NCBI GenBank assembly: GCA_047606565.1
Contig: JASGEH010000098.1
Coordinates: forward strand, 1-55,511
Direction of reading: 5' to 3'
DNA: 55,511 bases
Source: Comamonas_F sp047606565
GTDB taxonomy: Bacteria > Pseudomonadota > Gammaproteobacteria > Burkholderiales > Burkholderiaceae_C
Within the stretch, counting starts at the first letter, position 1; each line of letters begins with the position of its first letter. The notes beneath the pieces were generated by a model, which saw only the letters and a list, made by a program, of their open reading frames with translations, had not been told where the DNA came from and did not search any database. This document shows, piece by piece, positions 44,893 through 53,483 of this stretch. The translations under genes and the position numbers were made by a program.

Positions 44893-45375
44893 ATGACCGA
44901 TCGCATCACCATGCGCCCCATCGGCGTTATCCGCAGCCCCTTCCGCAGCACGCAAGGCATGCCGATCCAGACCGTGGCGGCAACCGATATCGAAGGCGAA
45001 CTGGAGGTGTTTGAAACATTTGCTGCAGGGCTGCGCGACATTGAGGGCTTCGAGTACCTGATCGTGCTCACGCATTTGCACCAGGCCACGGAGAAGCTGG
45101 AGGTCGTCCCGTTCATGGACACCGTGAGCCACGGCATTTTCGCCACCCGTGCGCCAGCGCGGCCCAACCGAATCGGGTTGTCCATCGTGCAACTGGTCGA
45201 GGTACGGGGACGCGTGCTGCGTTTTCGCGGCAACGACATGCTCGACAACACGCCGCTGCTGGACATCAAGCCCTATGTGCCCCGGCTGGACGTGCGTACC
45301 ACCGATCGCATCGGCTGGTTCGGGCATGGCTTGCAGAACCTGCCCTCTGCGGTCTCAGATGACCGCATGAAGTGA
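44893..45375 (+). CDS. Short TrmO/TsaA-like (UPF0066) domain protein
   Basis: A 160-residue protein with the UPF0066 core: ITMRPIGVIRSPFRST near the N-terminus, FEYLIVLTHLHQ, the SAM-site signature APARPNRIGLSIVQLVEV and DNTPLLDIKPYVPRLD. E. coli TrmO methylates the N6-threonylcarbamoyl adenosine at position 37 of some tRNAs, but it is about 235 residues with a second domain; that C-terminal domain is missing here. It is divergent from modA across a ModE-like site, so a role linked to molybdate or tungstate rather than tRNA is plausible. Complete; no frameshift seen. Confidence 0.85.
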   Translation: MTDRITMRPIGVIRSPFRSTQGMPIQTVAATDIEGELEVFETFAAGLRDIEGFEYLIVLTHLHQATEKLEVVPFMDTVSHGIFATRAPARPNRIGLSIVQLVEVRGRVLRFRGNDMLDNTPLLDIKPYVPRLDVRTTDRIGWFGHGLQNLPSAVSDDRMK

Positions 45376-45469
45376 AGAGCGGCTCACACGCCCTTCTCAA
45401 AGCGTTGCACGAGGACGAAATGACTCGCCAGCAAAGAACTGTGGCGACAGCTGGCCGCCCCAGGGCGCT

Positions 45470-46105
45470 TCAGCGCCGCCCGTCAACGACGAAGCGCACG
45501 GCCAGGCCTGCCAGAAGCGTACCCATCAGCCAGCGCTGCACGAGTTGCCAACTGGGCCTGTTGGCGAAAAATACCGCGATGGAACCAGCCATGGCGATGA
45601 GGGTGGCGTTGATGCCCACGCTGATGACGAGTTGCGTGCAGCCGAGCACGAGCGATTGAGCGAGCACGCTGCCGTGGGCGGCGGGGCTGATGAACTGGGG
45701 CAGCAGCGACAGGTACATGATCGCCACTTTGGGGTTCAGCAAGTTGGTGGCGAAGCCCATCATGAAAAGCTTGCGTGGACTGTCCTTGGGCAGCTCGCGC
45801 AACTGGAATGGCGACCGTCCGCCGGGCCTGACGGTCTGCCACGCCAGGTACAGCAGATAGGCGGCACCGGCAATGCGCAGCGTGTCGTAAGCATACGGAA
45901 CCGCCATGGCCAGTGCGGTGATGCCGAAGGCCGCGCACAGCATGTAAAAGACGAAGCCCAGCGCCACGCCGCCCAGCGAGATCAAGCCTGCTCCCCGGCC
46001 CTGGCAGATCGAGCGCGATACCAGATAGACCATGTTCGGTCCGGGCGTGAGCACCATGCCGAGGCAGACCAGGGCAAAGGTCAGGAAGTTGGAAAGATCG
46101 GGCAT
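45470..46105 (-). CDS. LysE/RhtB-family amino-acid exporter
   Basis: A 211-residue inner-membrane exporter with about six helices. The family signature LTPGPNMVYLVSRSICQGRG is near residue 18, followed by GLISLGGVALGFVFYMLCAA and LFMMGFATNLLNPKVAIMYL. The start MPDLSNFLTFALVCLG is at ATG 46105; the longer upstream frame lacks membrane character. No regulator is adjacent. The substrate (lysine, homoserine, threonine or another amino acid) is not determinable from sequence. Confidence 0.88.
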   Translation of the reverse strand: MPDLSNFLTFALVCLGMVLTPGPNMVYLVSRSICQGRGAGLISLGGVALGFVFYMLCAAFGITALAMAVPYAYDTLRIAGAAYLLYLAWQTVRPGGRSPFQLRELPKDSPRKLFMMGFATNLLNPKVAIMYLSLLPQFISPAAHGSVLAQSLVLGCTQLVISVGINATLIAMAGSIAVFFANRPSWQLVQRWLMGTLLAGLAVRFVVDGRR

Positions 46106-46209
46106 GGGCGTGCGTCCTCGACAAAGATCAGCAGCGTGAAATGAAAGGGCAGGGCCGGAGGGCATGCGCCATGCCATCGCTGCGCGGGCACGGCCATGGG
46201 CGGCGCGGA

Positions 46210-47295
46210 TTACGCCAGCAGCGCCTGCGCGAACTCGCGCGCGTCGAAGGTTTCCAGGTCTTCCAGTTTCTCGCCGACGCCAATGAAGTAGACGGGAATG
46301 GGCCGCTCCTGCGCGATGGCGGCGAGTACGCCGCCCTTGGCGGTGCCGTCGAGCTTGGTGACGATCAGGCCGGTGAGGCCCAGCGCGTCGTCGAAGGCGC
46401 GCACCTGGGCCAGGGCGTTCTGGCCGGTGTTGCCGTCGATCACCAGCAGAACCTCGTGCGGCGCGCTGGCATCGGCCTTGGCGATGACGCGCTTGATCTT
46501 GCGGAGTTCTTCCATCAGGTGCAGTTGCGTGGGCAGGCGGCCGGCGGTGTCGACCAGCACCACGTCCTTGCCGCGCGCCTTGCCGGCGGTGACGGCGTCG
46601 AAGCTGACGGCGGCCGGGTCGCCGCCTTGCTGGCTGACGATCTCGACCGTGTTGCGCGTGGCCCAGACACCGAGCTGCTCGCGGGCGGCGGCGCGGAAGG
46701 TGTCGGCGGCGGCCAGCAGCACGCTGGCGTTGGCGTCGGCCAGGTGCTTGGTGAGCTTGCCGATGGAGGTGGTCTTGCCGGCGCCGTTGACACCCGCGAC
46801 CATGATGACGGTGGGCTGCTGCTGGCCGATGGCGAGCGGCGCCTGCAGTGGCCGCAGCAGGTCGGCCACGGCGTCGGCCAGCAGCGCCTTGACGGCGGCC
46901 GGCTCGGTCGCGCGGGCATCCTTGACGCGGCGGCGCAGGTCGTCGAGCAGGTGCTGGGTGGCCTTGACGCCGGTGTCGGCCATCAGCAGCGCGGTTTCGA
47001 GTTCCTCGTACAGGGCTTCGTCGATGCGCGTGCCGGTGAAGACGGTGGCGAGGCTGCCGCCGGTCTTGCGCAGGCCGCTGGTGAGGCGGCCGATCCAGTT
47101 GGCGCGCGGTGCGTCGGCGGGCACTGCGGCCGGTACTTCGGTCGCCTGGGGCGACTCAGGCGCGGGCGTGGGGGGCAGGGCGGTGGTCAGGGCTGGCGCG
47201 GGTTCGGGAGCCGGTGCTGGTGCGGGTGCTGGTGGGAGCGAGGGTGGCGCCTCGGCCGGGGCCGGCGCGGGTTTCTTCTTGAAGAATGAGAACAT
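46210..47295 (-). CDS. ftsY: Signal recognition particle receptor FtsY
   Basis: A 361-residue GTPase docking SRP-ribosome complexes at the membrane. A short proline/alanine-rich A-region (residues about 8-65) precedes the N domain and the G domain with G1 GVNGAGKTTSIGKL near residue 155, the insertion box AAADTFRAAAREQL, DTAGRLPTQ and TKLDGTAKGG. The C-terminal GVGEKLEDLETFDAREFAQA is standard. The A-region is less acidic than in E. coli. Divergent from an M16 peptidase pair, upstream of rsmD. Confidence 0.95.
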   Translation of the reverse strand: MFSFFKKKPAPAPAEAPPSLPPAPAPAPAPEPAPALTTALPPTPAPESPQATEVPAAVPADAPRANWIGRLTSGLRKTGGSLATVFTGTRIDEALYEELETALLMADTGVKATQHLLDDLRRRVKDARATEPAAVKALLADAVADLLRPLQAPLAIGQQQPTVIMVAGVNGAGKTTSIGKLTKHLADANASVLLAAADTFRAAAREQLGVWATRNTVEIVSQQGGDPAAVSFDAVTAGKARGKDVVLVDTAGRLPTQLHLMEELRKIKRVIAKADASAPHEVLLVIDGNTGQNALAQVRAFDDALGLTGLIVTKLDGTAKGGVLAAIAQERPIPVYFIGVGEKLEDLETFDAREFAQALLA

Positions 47296-47446
47296 ATCGG
47301 GCTTTTTAGAATCGGTGATGCAGCCACCTGGGCATGCGCCGGGCCGCGTGGTCCGCGCGGATGGCCGGCGGCATGGCTTCATCGTCACCATGGCGCCCGG
47401 CAGCGATGCCGAGCCGGGCGCGCTTTTCAGGCAGATCAGGCATTCT

Positions 47447-48913
47447 ATGAAACGTCTTTCCCTCGTGTCGCCATTTCTGGCCGGCGTGCTGGCGGCGGGC
47501 AGCGCCGCTGCCCAGCCGGTGCCGCACCCGCAGCCGGTGTCGCAGCCCGCCACCGTGGCGTCGGCCGGCCGCACGCCGCCCGTTCTGTTTCAACTGGACA
47601 ACGGCTTCACCGTGATCGTGCAGCCCGACCACCGCGCGCCCACGGCGGTGCAGATGGTGTGGGTGCGCGCCGGCAGCATGGAGGAGGTCAGCGGCACCTC
47701 GGGCGTGGCCCACATGCTCGAACACATGATGTTCAAGGGCACGCCCAGCGTGCCGCCCGGCGAGTTCTCGCGGCGCGTGGCGGCGCTGGGCGGGCAGGAG
47801 AACGCCTTCACCTCGCGCGACTACACCGGCTACTACCAGCAGGTGCCGGCCGAGCACCTGCCGGCGGTGATGGCGCTGGAGTCCGACCGCTTCGCCAACA
47901 ACCAGTGGCCCGACGCGCAGTTCGGCCCCGAGCGGGCGGTGGTGCAGGAGGAGCGCCGCATGCGCACCGACGAGCGCCCGCGCGCGCGGCTCCACGAGAC
48001 GCTGATGGCGCAGGCCTACCTGGCCTCGCCCTACCGCCGCCCGGTGATCGGCTGGATGAGCGACATCGAGGCCTACGGCGCCGACGACGTGCGCGATTTC
48101 CACCGCCGCTGGTACGTGCCGGCCAACGCCGCGCTGGAGGTGGCCGGCGACGTCGATCCGGCGCAGGTGCGCGCCTGGGCCGAGCAGACCTACGGCCGCA
48201 TCGCGGCGCGCCCGGTGCCCGCGCGCAAGCCGCAGGTCGAGCCGGCGCAGCGCGGCATCCGGCGCTTCGAGCTGCGCGCCGTGGCCGAGCAGCCCTATCT
48301 GATGATGGCCTACAAGGTGCCGCAGATGACCGCCATCGACGCCACCGACGAGGCCAGCCGCGACGCGCTGGCGCTGACGGTGCTGGCCGCCGTGCTCGAC
48401 GGCTACGACGGCGCCCGCCTGGGCCGCGCGCTGACGCAGGGCGAGGGCCGCGTGGCCGACAGCGTCAGCGCCAGCAACGGGCTGTCCGGGCGCGGCCCGC
48501 AGCTGTTCATGGTGACCGGCGTGCCGGCGCCCGGCAAGACGGTGGCCGACGTCGAGGCTGGCTGGCGCGCCCAGCTTGCGCGGGTGGCGCGCGAGGGCGT
48601 GAGCGAGGCCGAACTGCGCCGCGTCAAGACCCAGTGGAAAGCCGCGCAGATCTACCAGCGCGACTCGCTCATGGCGCAGGCGCAGGACCTGGGCAGCAAC
48701 TGGATCGAGGGCCTGCCGCTGGATGCCAGCGACCGCCTGATCGCGCGCCTCGAAGCCGTCAGCGCGGCCGACGTGCAGGCGGCCGCTGCCCGCTACTTCG
48801 GCGATGAGCAGCTCACCGTCGGCGTGCTGGTGCCGCAGCCGCGCGCCCCGGGCGAGGCCGCGCCGCGCCGGGGCGATGGCGACGAGTCGCCTGCCCAGGA
48901 TGGGGTGCATTGA
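47447..48913 (+). CDS. M16-family zinc peptidase, catalytic member
   Basis: A 488-residue exported peptidase. A signal peptide (residues 1-23, ending AAAQ) is followed by the M16 N-domain. The inverted zinc motif HMLEH (HxxEH) is present in GVAHMLEHMMFKGTP near residue 88, and the downstream third zinc ligand glutamate lies in ERAVVQEERRMRTDE. The C-domain contains the active-to-passive linkage. It is followed by an M16 relative lacking the zinc motif, so the two probably form a heterodimer. Divergent from ftsY. Confidence 0.9.
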   Translation: MKRLSLVSPFLAGVLAAGSAAAQPVPHPQPVSQPATVASAGRTPPVLFQLDNGFTVIVQPDHRAPTAVQMVWVRAGSMEEVSGTSGVAHMLEHMMFKGTPSVPPGEFSRRVAALGGQENAFTSRDYTGYYQQVPAEHLPAVMALESDRFANNQWPDAQFGPERAVVQEERRMRTDERPRARLHETLMAQAYLASPYRRPVIGWMSDIEAYGADDVRDFHRRWYVPANAALEVAGDVDPAQVRAWAEQTYGRIAARPVPARKPQVEPAQRGIRRFELRAVAEQPYLMMAYKVPQMTAIDATDEASRDALALTVLAAVLDGYDGARLGRALTQGEGRVADSVSASNGLSGRGPQLFMVTGVPAPGKTVADVEAGWRAQLARVAREGVSEAELRRVKTQWKAAQIYQRDSLMAQAQDLGSNWIEGLPLDASDRLIARLEAVSAADVQAAAARYFGDEQLTVGVLVPQPRAPGEAAPRRGDGDESPAQDGVH

Positions 48914-49020
48914 TGGGCGCGCCGGTGTTTTCTGCTCCCGCCCCTGCGCCTGCTTCCGCGCCTGCCCGTATCCTCGGCCGCCCGGCGCCATGCGTGCCGG
49001 CCCGTTCCCGACCGTTTCCG

Positions 49021-50382
49021 ATGATGAAAAAATTCCTCACGCTCGTTGCGCTTTCCGGCCTGCTGGCCGCCAGCGCGCACGCGGCGCTGCCCATCACGCA
49101 CTGGCAGCAGCCCAGCGGCGCCCAGGTCTACTGGGTGCGCAGCCCCTCGATTCCCATGGTCGACGTGCAGATCGACTTCGACGGCGGCAGCCGCCGCGAC
49201 CCGGCCGGCCAGGCCGGGCTGGCGCAGGCCACCGCCGGCATGGCGTCCAAGGGCGTGCAGGCCGGCGCCGATCCTGCGCTCAAGGAAAACGCGCTCGACG
49301 AAAACGCGCTGGGCGAGGCCTGGGCCGACCTGGGCGCGTCGTTCGGCGCTTCGGCCACCTCGGACCGCACCAGCTACGCCCTGCGCAGCCTGACCGAGCC
49401 CGAACTGCTGGCGCAAGCGGTGCAATTGGCGGCGCGGCAACTGGCCCAGCCGGCCTACCCGCCGGCGGTCTGGCAGCGCGAGCGCGAGCAGTGGAGCGCC
49501 GCGCTGCGCGAGGCCGACACGCACCCCGGCACGCAGGCCTCGCGCGCCTTCGGCCAGGCGCTGTACCCGCGCCACCCCTACGGTGCCGAGGTCACGGCGC
49601 AGACGCTTGCGCGCATCGGCGTGGACGACTTGCGCGCCTTCCACGCGCGCCACGTGCTGCCGTGCCGTGCCAAGGTCAGCATCGTCGGCGACGTCGACCG
49701 CGCGCAGGCCGACCGCATCGCCCGCGACCTGCTGGCGCGGCTGCCCGCGGCGTCCGGCCCCGACGCCTGCCCGGCGCTGCCCGCACTTCCGCCGGTCACG
49801 CCAGTCGCGCCGCTGACCGCGCCGGTCGAGCGCCAGATCCCCTTCCAGGCGGCGCAGGCGCAGGTGCTGATCGGCCAGACCGGCATCCGCCGCGCCGACC
49901 CGGACTACTTCGCGCTGCTGGTGGGCAACTACGTGCTGGGCGGCGGCGGTTTCGTCTCGCGCCTGATGGAGGAGGTGCGCGAAAAGCGCGGACTGAGCTA
50001 TGGCGTTTCCAGCAGCTTCAGCCCGGCGCTGCAGGAAGGGCCGTTCACGATCGCGCTCAGCACCCGGCCGGACCAGGCCGGGCAGGCCGTGGCCGTGGTG
50101 CGCGAGGTGCTGGCCGGCTTCGTGCGCAACGGCCCGACCGAGGCCGAACTGCAGGCCGCCAAGGACAACCTGATCGGCGGCTTCGCGCTGCGCTTCGACA
50201 GCAACGCCAAGCTGCTCGCCAATGTCGCGAACATCGCCTGGAACGGCCTGCCGCTGGACTACCTGGACACCTGGCGGCAGCAGGTCGGCGCGCTGACGGT
50301 GGACGAGGTTCGCGCTGCCTTCCAGCGCCACCTGCAGCCCGAACGCATGGCCACCGTGGTGGTCGGAGGACAGCAGCCATGA
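49021..50382 (+). CDS. M16-family protein lacking the zinc motif (partner subunit)
   Basis: A 453-residue exported protein with M16 fold. The signal peptide is residues about 1-20 (MMKKFLTLVALSGLLAASAH). At the position of HxxEH it reads RRDPAGQAGLAQATAGMAS, with no histidines, so it is not expected to bind zinc. The C-domain retains GGFVSRLMEEVREKRGLSYG, whose arginine-tyrosine pair completes the substrate site of the partner. The start MMKKFL is preferred to upstream in-frame ATG codons because it begins the signal peptide. Its stop overlaps the rsmD start (ATGA). Confidence 0.88.
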   Translation: MMKKFLTLVALSGLLAASAHAALPITHWQQPSGAQVYWVRSPSIPMVDVQIDFDGGSRRDPAGQAGLAQATAGMASKGVQAGADPALKENALDENALGEAWADLGASFGASATSDRTSYALRSLTEPELLAQAVQLAARQLAQPAYPPAVWQREREQWSAALREADTHPGTQASRAFGQALYPRHPYGAEVTAQTLARIGVDDLRAFHARHVLPCRAKVSIVGDVDRAQADRIARDLLARLPAASGPDACPALPALPPVTPVAPLTAPVERQIPFQAAQAQVLIGQTGIRRADPDYFALLVGNYVLGGGGFVSRLMEEVREKRGLSYGVSSSFSPALQEGPFTIALSTRPDQAGQAVAVVREVLAGFVRNGPTEAELQAAKDNLIGGFALRFDSNAKLLANVANIAWNGLPLDYLDTWRQQVGALTVDEVRAAFQRHLQPERMATVVVGGQQP

Positions 50383-51068
50383 AGACGACGCCCCAGGCCC
50401 GCAAGGGCGCCGCCGCTGCCACTTCCGCCGCTGCTGGCGGCCCGCGTGGCGGCAAGAATGGTCAAGGTGGCAAGGCCGGCCAGGGCAGCAAAGGCGGTGG
50501 CGCGCACGAGGTCCGCATCATCGGCGGCCAGTGGAAGCGCAGCAAGCTCGCGGTGGCCGACCGGCCCGGCCTGCGGCCCACGCCCGATCGCGTGCGCGAG
50601 ACGCTGTTCAACTGGCTGGTCAGCGCCAGCGGCCAGGACGACTGGTCGGGCTGGTGCGTGGTCGATGCCTTCGCCGGCACCGGCGCGCTGGGCTTCGAGG
50701 CGGCCTCGCGCGGGGCCGGCCGGGTCACGCTGGTCGAGCAGGACCCGGGCCTGGCCGCCCAGTTGCAGGCCAGCAAGGTGCGCCTGAAGGCCGACGGCGT
50801 GACGGTACAGCGCGGCGACGGCCTGGCCGCGCTGGGCCGGCTGGCGCCGGCCAGCGTGCAACTGGTGCTGCTGGACCCGCCCTTCGACGCGCCCTGGTAC
50901 GCGCAGGCCCTGCAGGCCGCGCGCGCCGCGCTGGCACCCGACGGCTGGCTCTACGTGGAAGCCGCGCGCGCCTGGAGCGCCGAGGAGTTGCAGCCGCTGG
51001 GCCTGGCACCGTGGCGCCACCTCAAGGCCGGCGCGGTGCACGCGCACCTGCTGCGCCCGCTGAGTTGA
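50379..51068 (+). CDS. rsmD: 16S rRNA (guanine966-N2)-methyltransferase
   Basis: A 229-residue SAM-dependent enzyme modifying 16S rRNA in the 30S head. Family features are VRIIGGQWKRSKLAV, RPTPDRVRETLFNWL, SAM motif VVDAFAGTGALGFEAASRGA near residue 90 and the catalytic LLDPPFDAPW. The first 45 residues are a glycine/lysine/alanine-rich extension not found in E. coli RsmD, possibly RNA-binding. Coupled to the M16 gene by ATGA; coaD follows 70 bp later, a conserved order in proteobacteria. Confidence 0.93.
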   Translation: MKTTPQARKGAAAATSAAAGGPRGGKNGQGGKAGQGSKGGGAHEVRIIGGQWKRSKLAVADRPGLRPTPDRVRETLFNWLVSASGQDDWSGWCVVDAFAGTGALGFEAASRGAGRVTLVEQDPGLAAQLQASKVRLKADGVTVQRGDGLAALGRLAPASVQLVLLDPPFDAPWYAQALQAARAALAPDGWLYVEAARAWSAEELQPLGLAPWRHLKAGAVHAHLLRPLS

Positions 51069-51138
51069 GGGGATGGGCCAGTCATAATCCGGGGCTATCC
51101 ACCCGGGCGGCGCGCCGCCGATCCAGGAGATTCCCCCG

Positions 51139-51648
51139 ATGACCTTCCCGACCATTTCCGTTGTCTACCCCGGCACCTTCGATCCCATGACGCTGGGGCA
51201 CGAGGACGTGGTCCTGCGCGGCACGCGGCTGTTCGGCCGCGTGATCGTGGCGGTGGCCGCCGGCCACCACAAGAAGACGCTGTTCTCGCTCGACGAGCGC
51301 ATCGCCATGGCGCGCGAGGCGCTGGCCGTGCATGGCGAGCGCGTCGAAGTGCGGCCGTTTTCCGGCCTGCTGCGCGACTTCGTGCGCCAGCAGGGCGCCA
51401 AGGCCATCATGCGCGGCGTGCGCGCGGTCACCGACTTCGACTACGAGTTCCAGCTCGCCGGCATGAACCGCAAGCTCATGGCCGATGTCGAAACCATCTT
51501 CATGACGCCCAACGACCAGTACCAGTTCATCTCCAGCACCTTTGTGCGCGAGATCGCCTCGCTGGGCGGCGAGATCGCGGACTTCGTCTCGCCCTCGGTG
51601 CAGGCGCGGCTGACCGCCAAGGTGGCGCCGCGCGGCGCGGCCGGGTAG
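51139..51648 (+). CDS. coaD: Phosphopantetheine adenylyltransferase
   Basis: A 169-residue nucleotidyltransferase making dephospho-CoA from phosphopantetheine and ATP. The T/HxGH-type motif is VYPGTFDPMTLGHEDVVLRG and the second is EFQLAGMNRKL; ISSTFVREIASLGG is the terminal ATP-binding motif. Full family length. It supplies the substrate for coaE, found at 15.5 kb in the same window. Confidence 0.95.
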   Translation: MTFPTISVVYPGTFDPMTLGHEDVVLRGTRLFGRVIVAVAAGHHKKTLFSLDERIAMAREALAVHGERVEVRPFSGLLRDFVRQQGAKAIMRGVRAVTDFDYEFQLAGMNRKLMADVETIFMTPNDQYQFISSTFVREIASLGGEIADFVSPSVQARLTAKVAPRGAAG

Positions 51649-51655
51649 GCGAGGA

Positions 51656-52567
51656 TTAGCTCGCCCACGGCGCGCCAGCGAATTCGGCGGCCAGGAAGTC
51701 GATCAGCGCCTGCACCCGCAGCGGCCGCGCGCGCCCGGGCGGCGTGACGATGTGCAGCGCGATGGGCGGCACCGGCCAGTCCTCCAGCGTGGCCTGGATG
51801 GCGCCGCTGCGCAAGTCGTCCCAGGCCAGGAATTCGGGCAGCACGGCCAGCCCCAGGCCCGCGCGCAGCGCCGGGATCAGCGCCTCGGCGTTGTTGGCGC
51901 GCAGCGCCGCCGGTACGGCTTGTGAGAAGTCGCCCTGGCGCCGGTGCTGGAAGTTCCAGGTGTCGCCGGTGCGGGCGTTGGCGTAGTGCAGCGCCTGGTG
52001 CCGCGCCAGGTCGCCCGGGTGGCGCGGATGGCCGTGCCGCGCGAAATAGGCGGGCGCGCCCACCAGCAGCAGCCGGATGGTGCACAGGCGGCGCGCCAGC
52101 AGGCTGGAGTCGGGCAGGGTGGCGATGCGCAGCGCCAAATCGAAACCCTGGCCGACCAGGTCGACCAGTTCGTCGCTGAAGTGCGCATCCAGCGCGACCG
52201 CCGGGTGCTGGCGCAGGAAGGCCGGCAGGGCGGGCGCCAGGTGCGAGAGACCGAAGGACATGGGCGCGGTGATGCGGATCGGCCCGCGCAGCGTCTTCGA
52301 CTGCTCGCTGACCTCGGCCTCCACGGCCTCGCCCTCGCTCAGGATCAGGCTGGCGCGCTCCAGCGCGGCCTGCGCGGTGGCCGTCAGCGAGAGCTTGCGC
52401 GAGGTGCGGTGCAGCAGCGTCGTGCCCAGCCGCTGCTCCAGCCGCGAGATGGCCTTGGAAACAGTGGGTTGCGACAGGCCCAGTTCCTGGGCGGCCTTGG
52501 CGAAGGAGCCGGTTTCGGCCACCTTGGCGAAGATGGCCCAGGCTTCGAGATCGGGGAGTCGGCTCAT
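51656..52567 (-). CDS. LysR-family regulator divergent from a pirin gene
   Basis: A 303-residue LysR regulator of the LTTR type. The helix-turn-helix is GSFAKAAQELGLSQPTVSKA, then ISRLEQRLGTTLLHRTSRKL near residues 20-58; the effector domain follows. An ATG at 52582 would add five residues. It is divergent from a pirin-family gene with an 8-bp-arm inverted repeat between them, which suggests that it controls pirin and itself. Convergent with coaD, with only 7 bp between them. Confidence 0.9.
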   Translation of the reverse strand: MSRLPDLEAWAIFAKVAETGSFAKAAQELGLSQPTVSKAISRLEQRLGTTLLHRTSRKLSLTATAQAALERASLILSEGEAVEAEVSEQSKTLRGPIRITAPMSFGLSHLAPALPAFLRQHPAVALDAHFSDELVDLVGQGFDLALRIATLPDSSLLARRLCTIRLLLVGAPAYFARHGHPRHPGDLARHQALHYANARTGDTWNFQHRRQGDFSQAVPAALRANNAEALIPALRAGLGLAVLPEFLAWDDLRSGAIQATLEDWPVPPIALHIVTPPGRARPLRVQALIDFLAAEFAGAPWAS

Positions 52568-52586
52568 GAAGGATGATGTCATTTAT

Positions 52587-52608
52587 GGAATGGATTTTTT
52601 TCCATTCC
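52587..52608. promoter_or_regulatory. Perfect inverted repeat in the LysR-pirin promoter
   Basis: GGAATGGA (52587-52594), a run of six T, then TCCATTCC (52601-52608). A perfect 8-bp-arm repeat in an 111-bp divergent interval. It is a strong candidate LysR binding site. Confidence 0.65.
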
Positions 52609-52678
52609 CGCTATTCTCAAGGGGTGGTCCAGAAAATAAAGTTCAGTCATCGCAACCCGACCTTCAAGGCAGACCCGC

Positions 52679-53386
52679 ATGATCGAACTCCGGCCCTACG
52701 CGCAACTGGGCGGCGCCCACCACGGCTGGCTCGACGCCAAGCACCACTTCTCGTTCGCCGAATACCATGATCCGGCGCGCATGAACTGGGGTGCGCTGCG
52801 GGTCTGGAACGACGACGTCATCGCCCCCGGCGCGGGTTTCCCGCCGCATGGCCATGCCGACATGGAAATCATCACCTACGTGCGCCAGGGCGCCATCACG
52901 CACCAGGACAGCTTGGGCAACCAGGGCCGTACCGAGGCCGGCGACGTGCAGGTGATGAGTGCCGGCTCCGGCATCCGCCACGCGGAATACAACGCCGAGG
53001 CCGAGCCGACCCGGCTGTTCCAGATCTGGATCCTGCCATCCGAGCGCGGCCTGCCGCCTTCCTGGGGCAACAAGCCCTTTCCCAAGGCCGATCGCTCGGG
53101 CCAGTTCGTGGCCCTGGCCAGCGGGTGGCCGCAGGACAAGGACGCGCTGCCCATCCGCACCGATGCGCGCGTGCTGGGCGCCACGCTGAAGGCTGGCGAA
53201 TCGGTCACCTACGCCATCGGCCGCGACCGGCTGGGCTATCTGGTCTCGGCGCTCGGCAGCGTGGAAGTCGAGGGCACCCGGGTCGATGAGCGCGACGGCC
53301 TGGCCTTCGGCGAGGTCGAGTCCATCACGCTGACCGCCCTGACGGACGCCGAGTTGGTGCTGGTGGATTCGGCGCCGCTGCGCTGA
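52679..53386 (+). CDS. Pirin-family bicupin protein
   Basis: A 235-residue bicupin. The N-terminal cupin has the metal-binding HGHADMEIITYVRQG near residue 57 and SAGSGIRHAEYNAEAE near 100, with the family FQIWILPSERGLPPS. Bacterial pirins such as YhhW show quercetin 2,3-dioxygenase activity, and others modulate metabolic enzymes; the natural role here is not shown. The start follows a weak AAGGCAG ribosome-binding site. Probably controlled by the divergent LysR protein. Confidence 0.88.
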   Translation: MIELRPYAQLGGAHHGWLDAKHHFSFAEYHDPARMNWGALRVWNDDVIAPGAGFPPHGHADMEIITYVRQGAITHQDSLGNQGRTEAGDVQVMSAGSGIRHAEYNAEAEPTRLFQIWILPSERGLPPSWGNKPFPKADRSGQFVALASGWPQDKDALPIRTDARVLGATLKAGESVTYAIGRDRLGYLVSALGSVEVEGTRVDERDGLAFGEVESITLTALTDAELVLVDSAPLR

Positions 53387-53427
53387 GACTGTGCCCCCAC
53401 TCCATCCCGGCCACAGGCCGCACTCTG

Positions 53428-53469
53428 CTCCCCTCTCCCCCCGAGGGAGAGGGGTTGGGGGAGAGGGGG
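53428..53469. repeat. REP-like CCCCTCTCCC/GGGAGAGGGG palindrome
   Basis: CCCCTCTCCC at 53430-53439 pairs with GGGAGAGGGG at 53445-53454, and a further GGGGGAGAGGGG follows. It lies between the pirin stop and a DUF1328 gene read from the other strand. This CT-rich palindrome is a common intergenic repeat in proteobacteria. Confidence 0.75.
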
Positions 53470-53483
53470 GCAGCACCCGTCGC

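Noticed and set aside
47306..48991. A 561-codon antisense frame over the M16 peptidase
   Set aside because: Arginine/histidine-rich composition of a shadow frame; the sense frame has a signal peptide and HxxEH.
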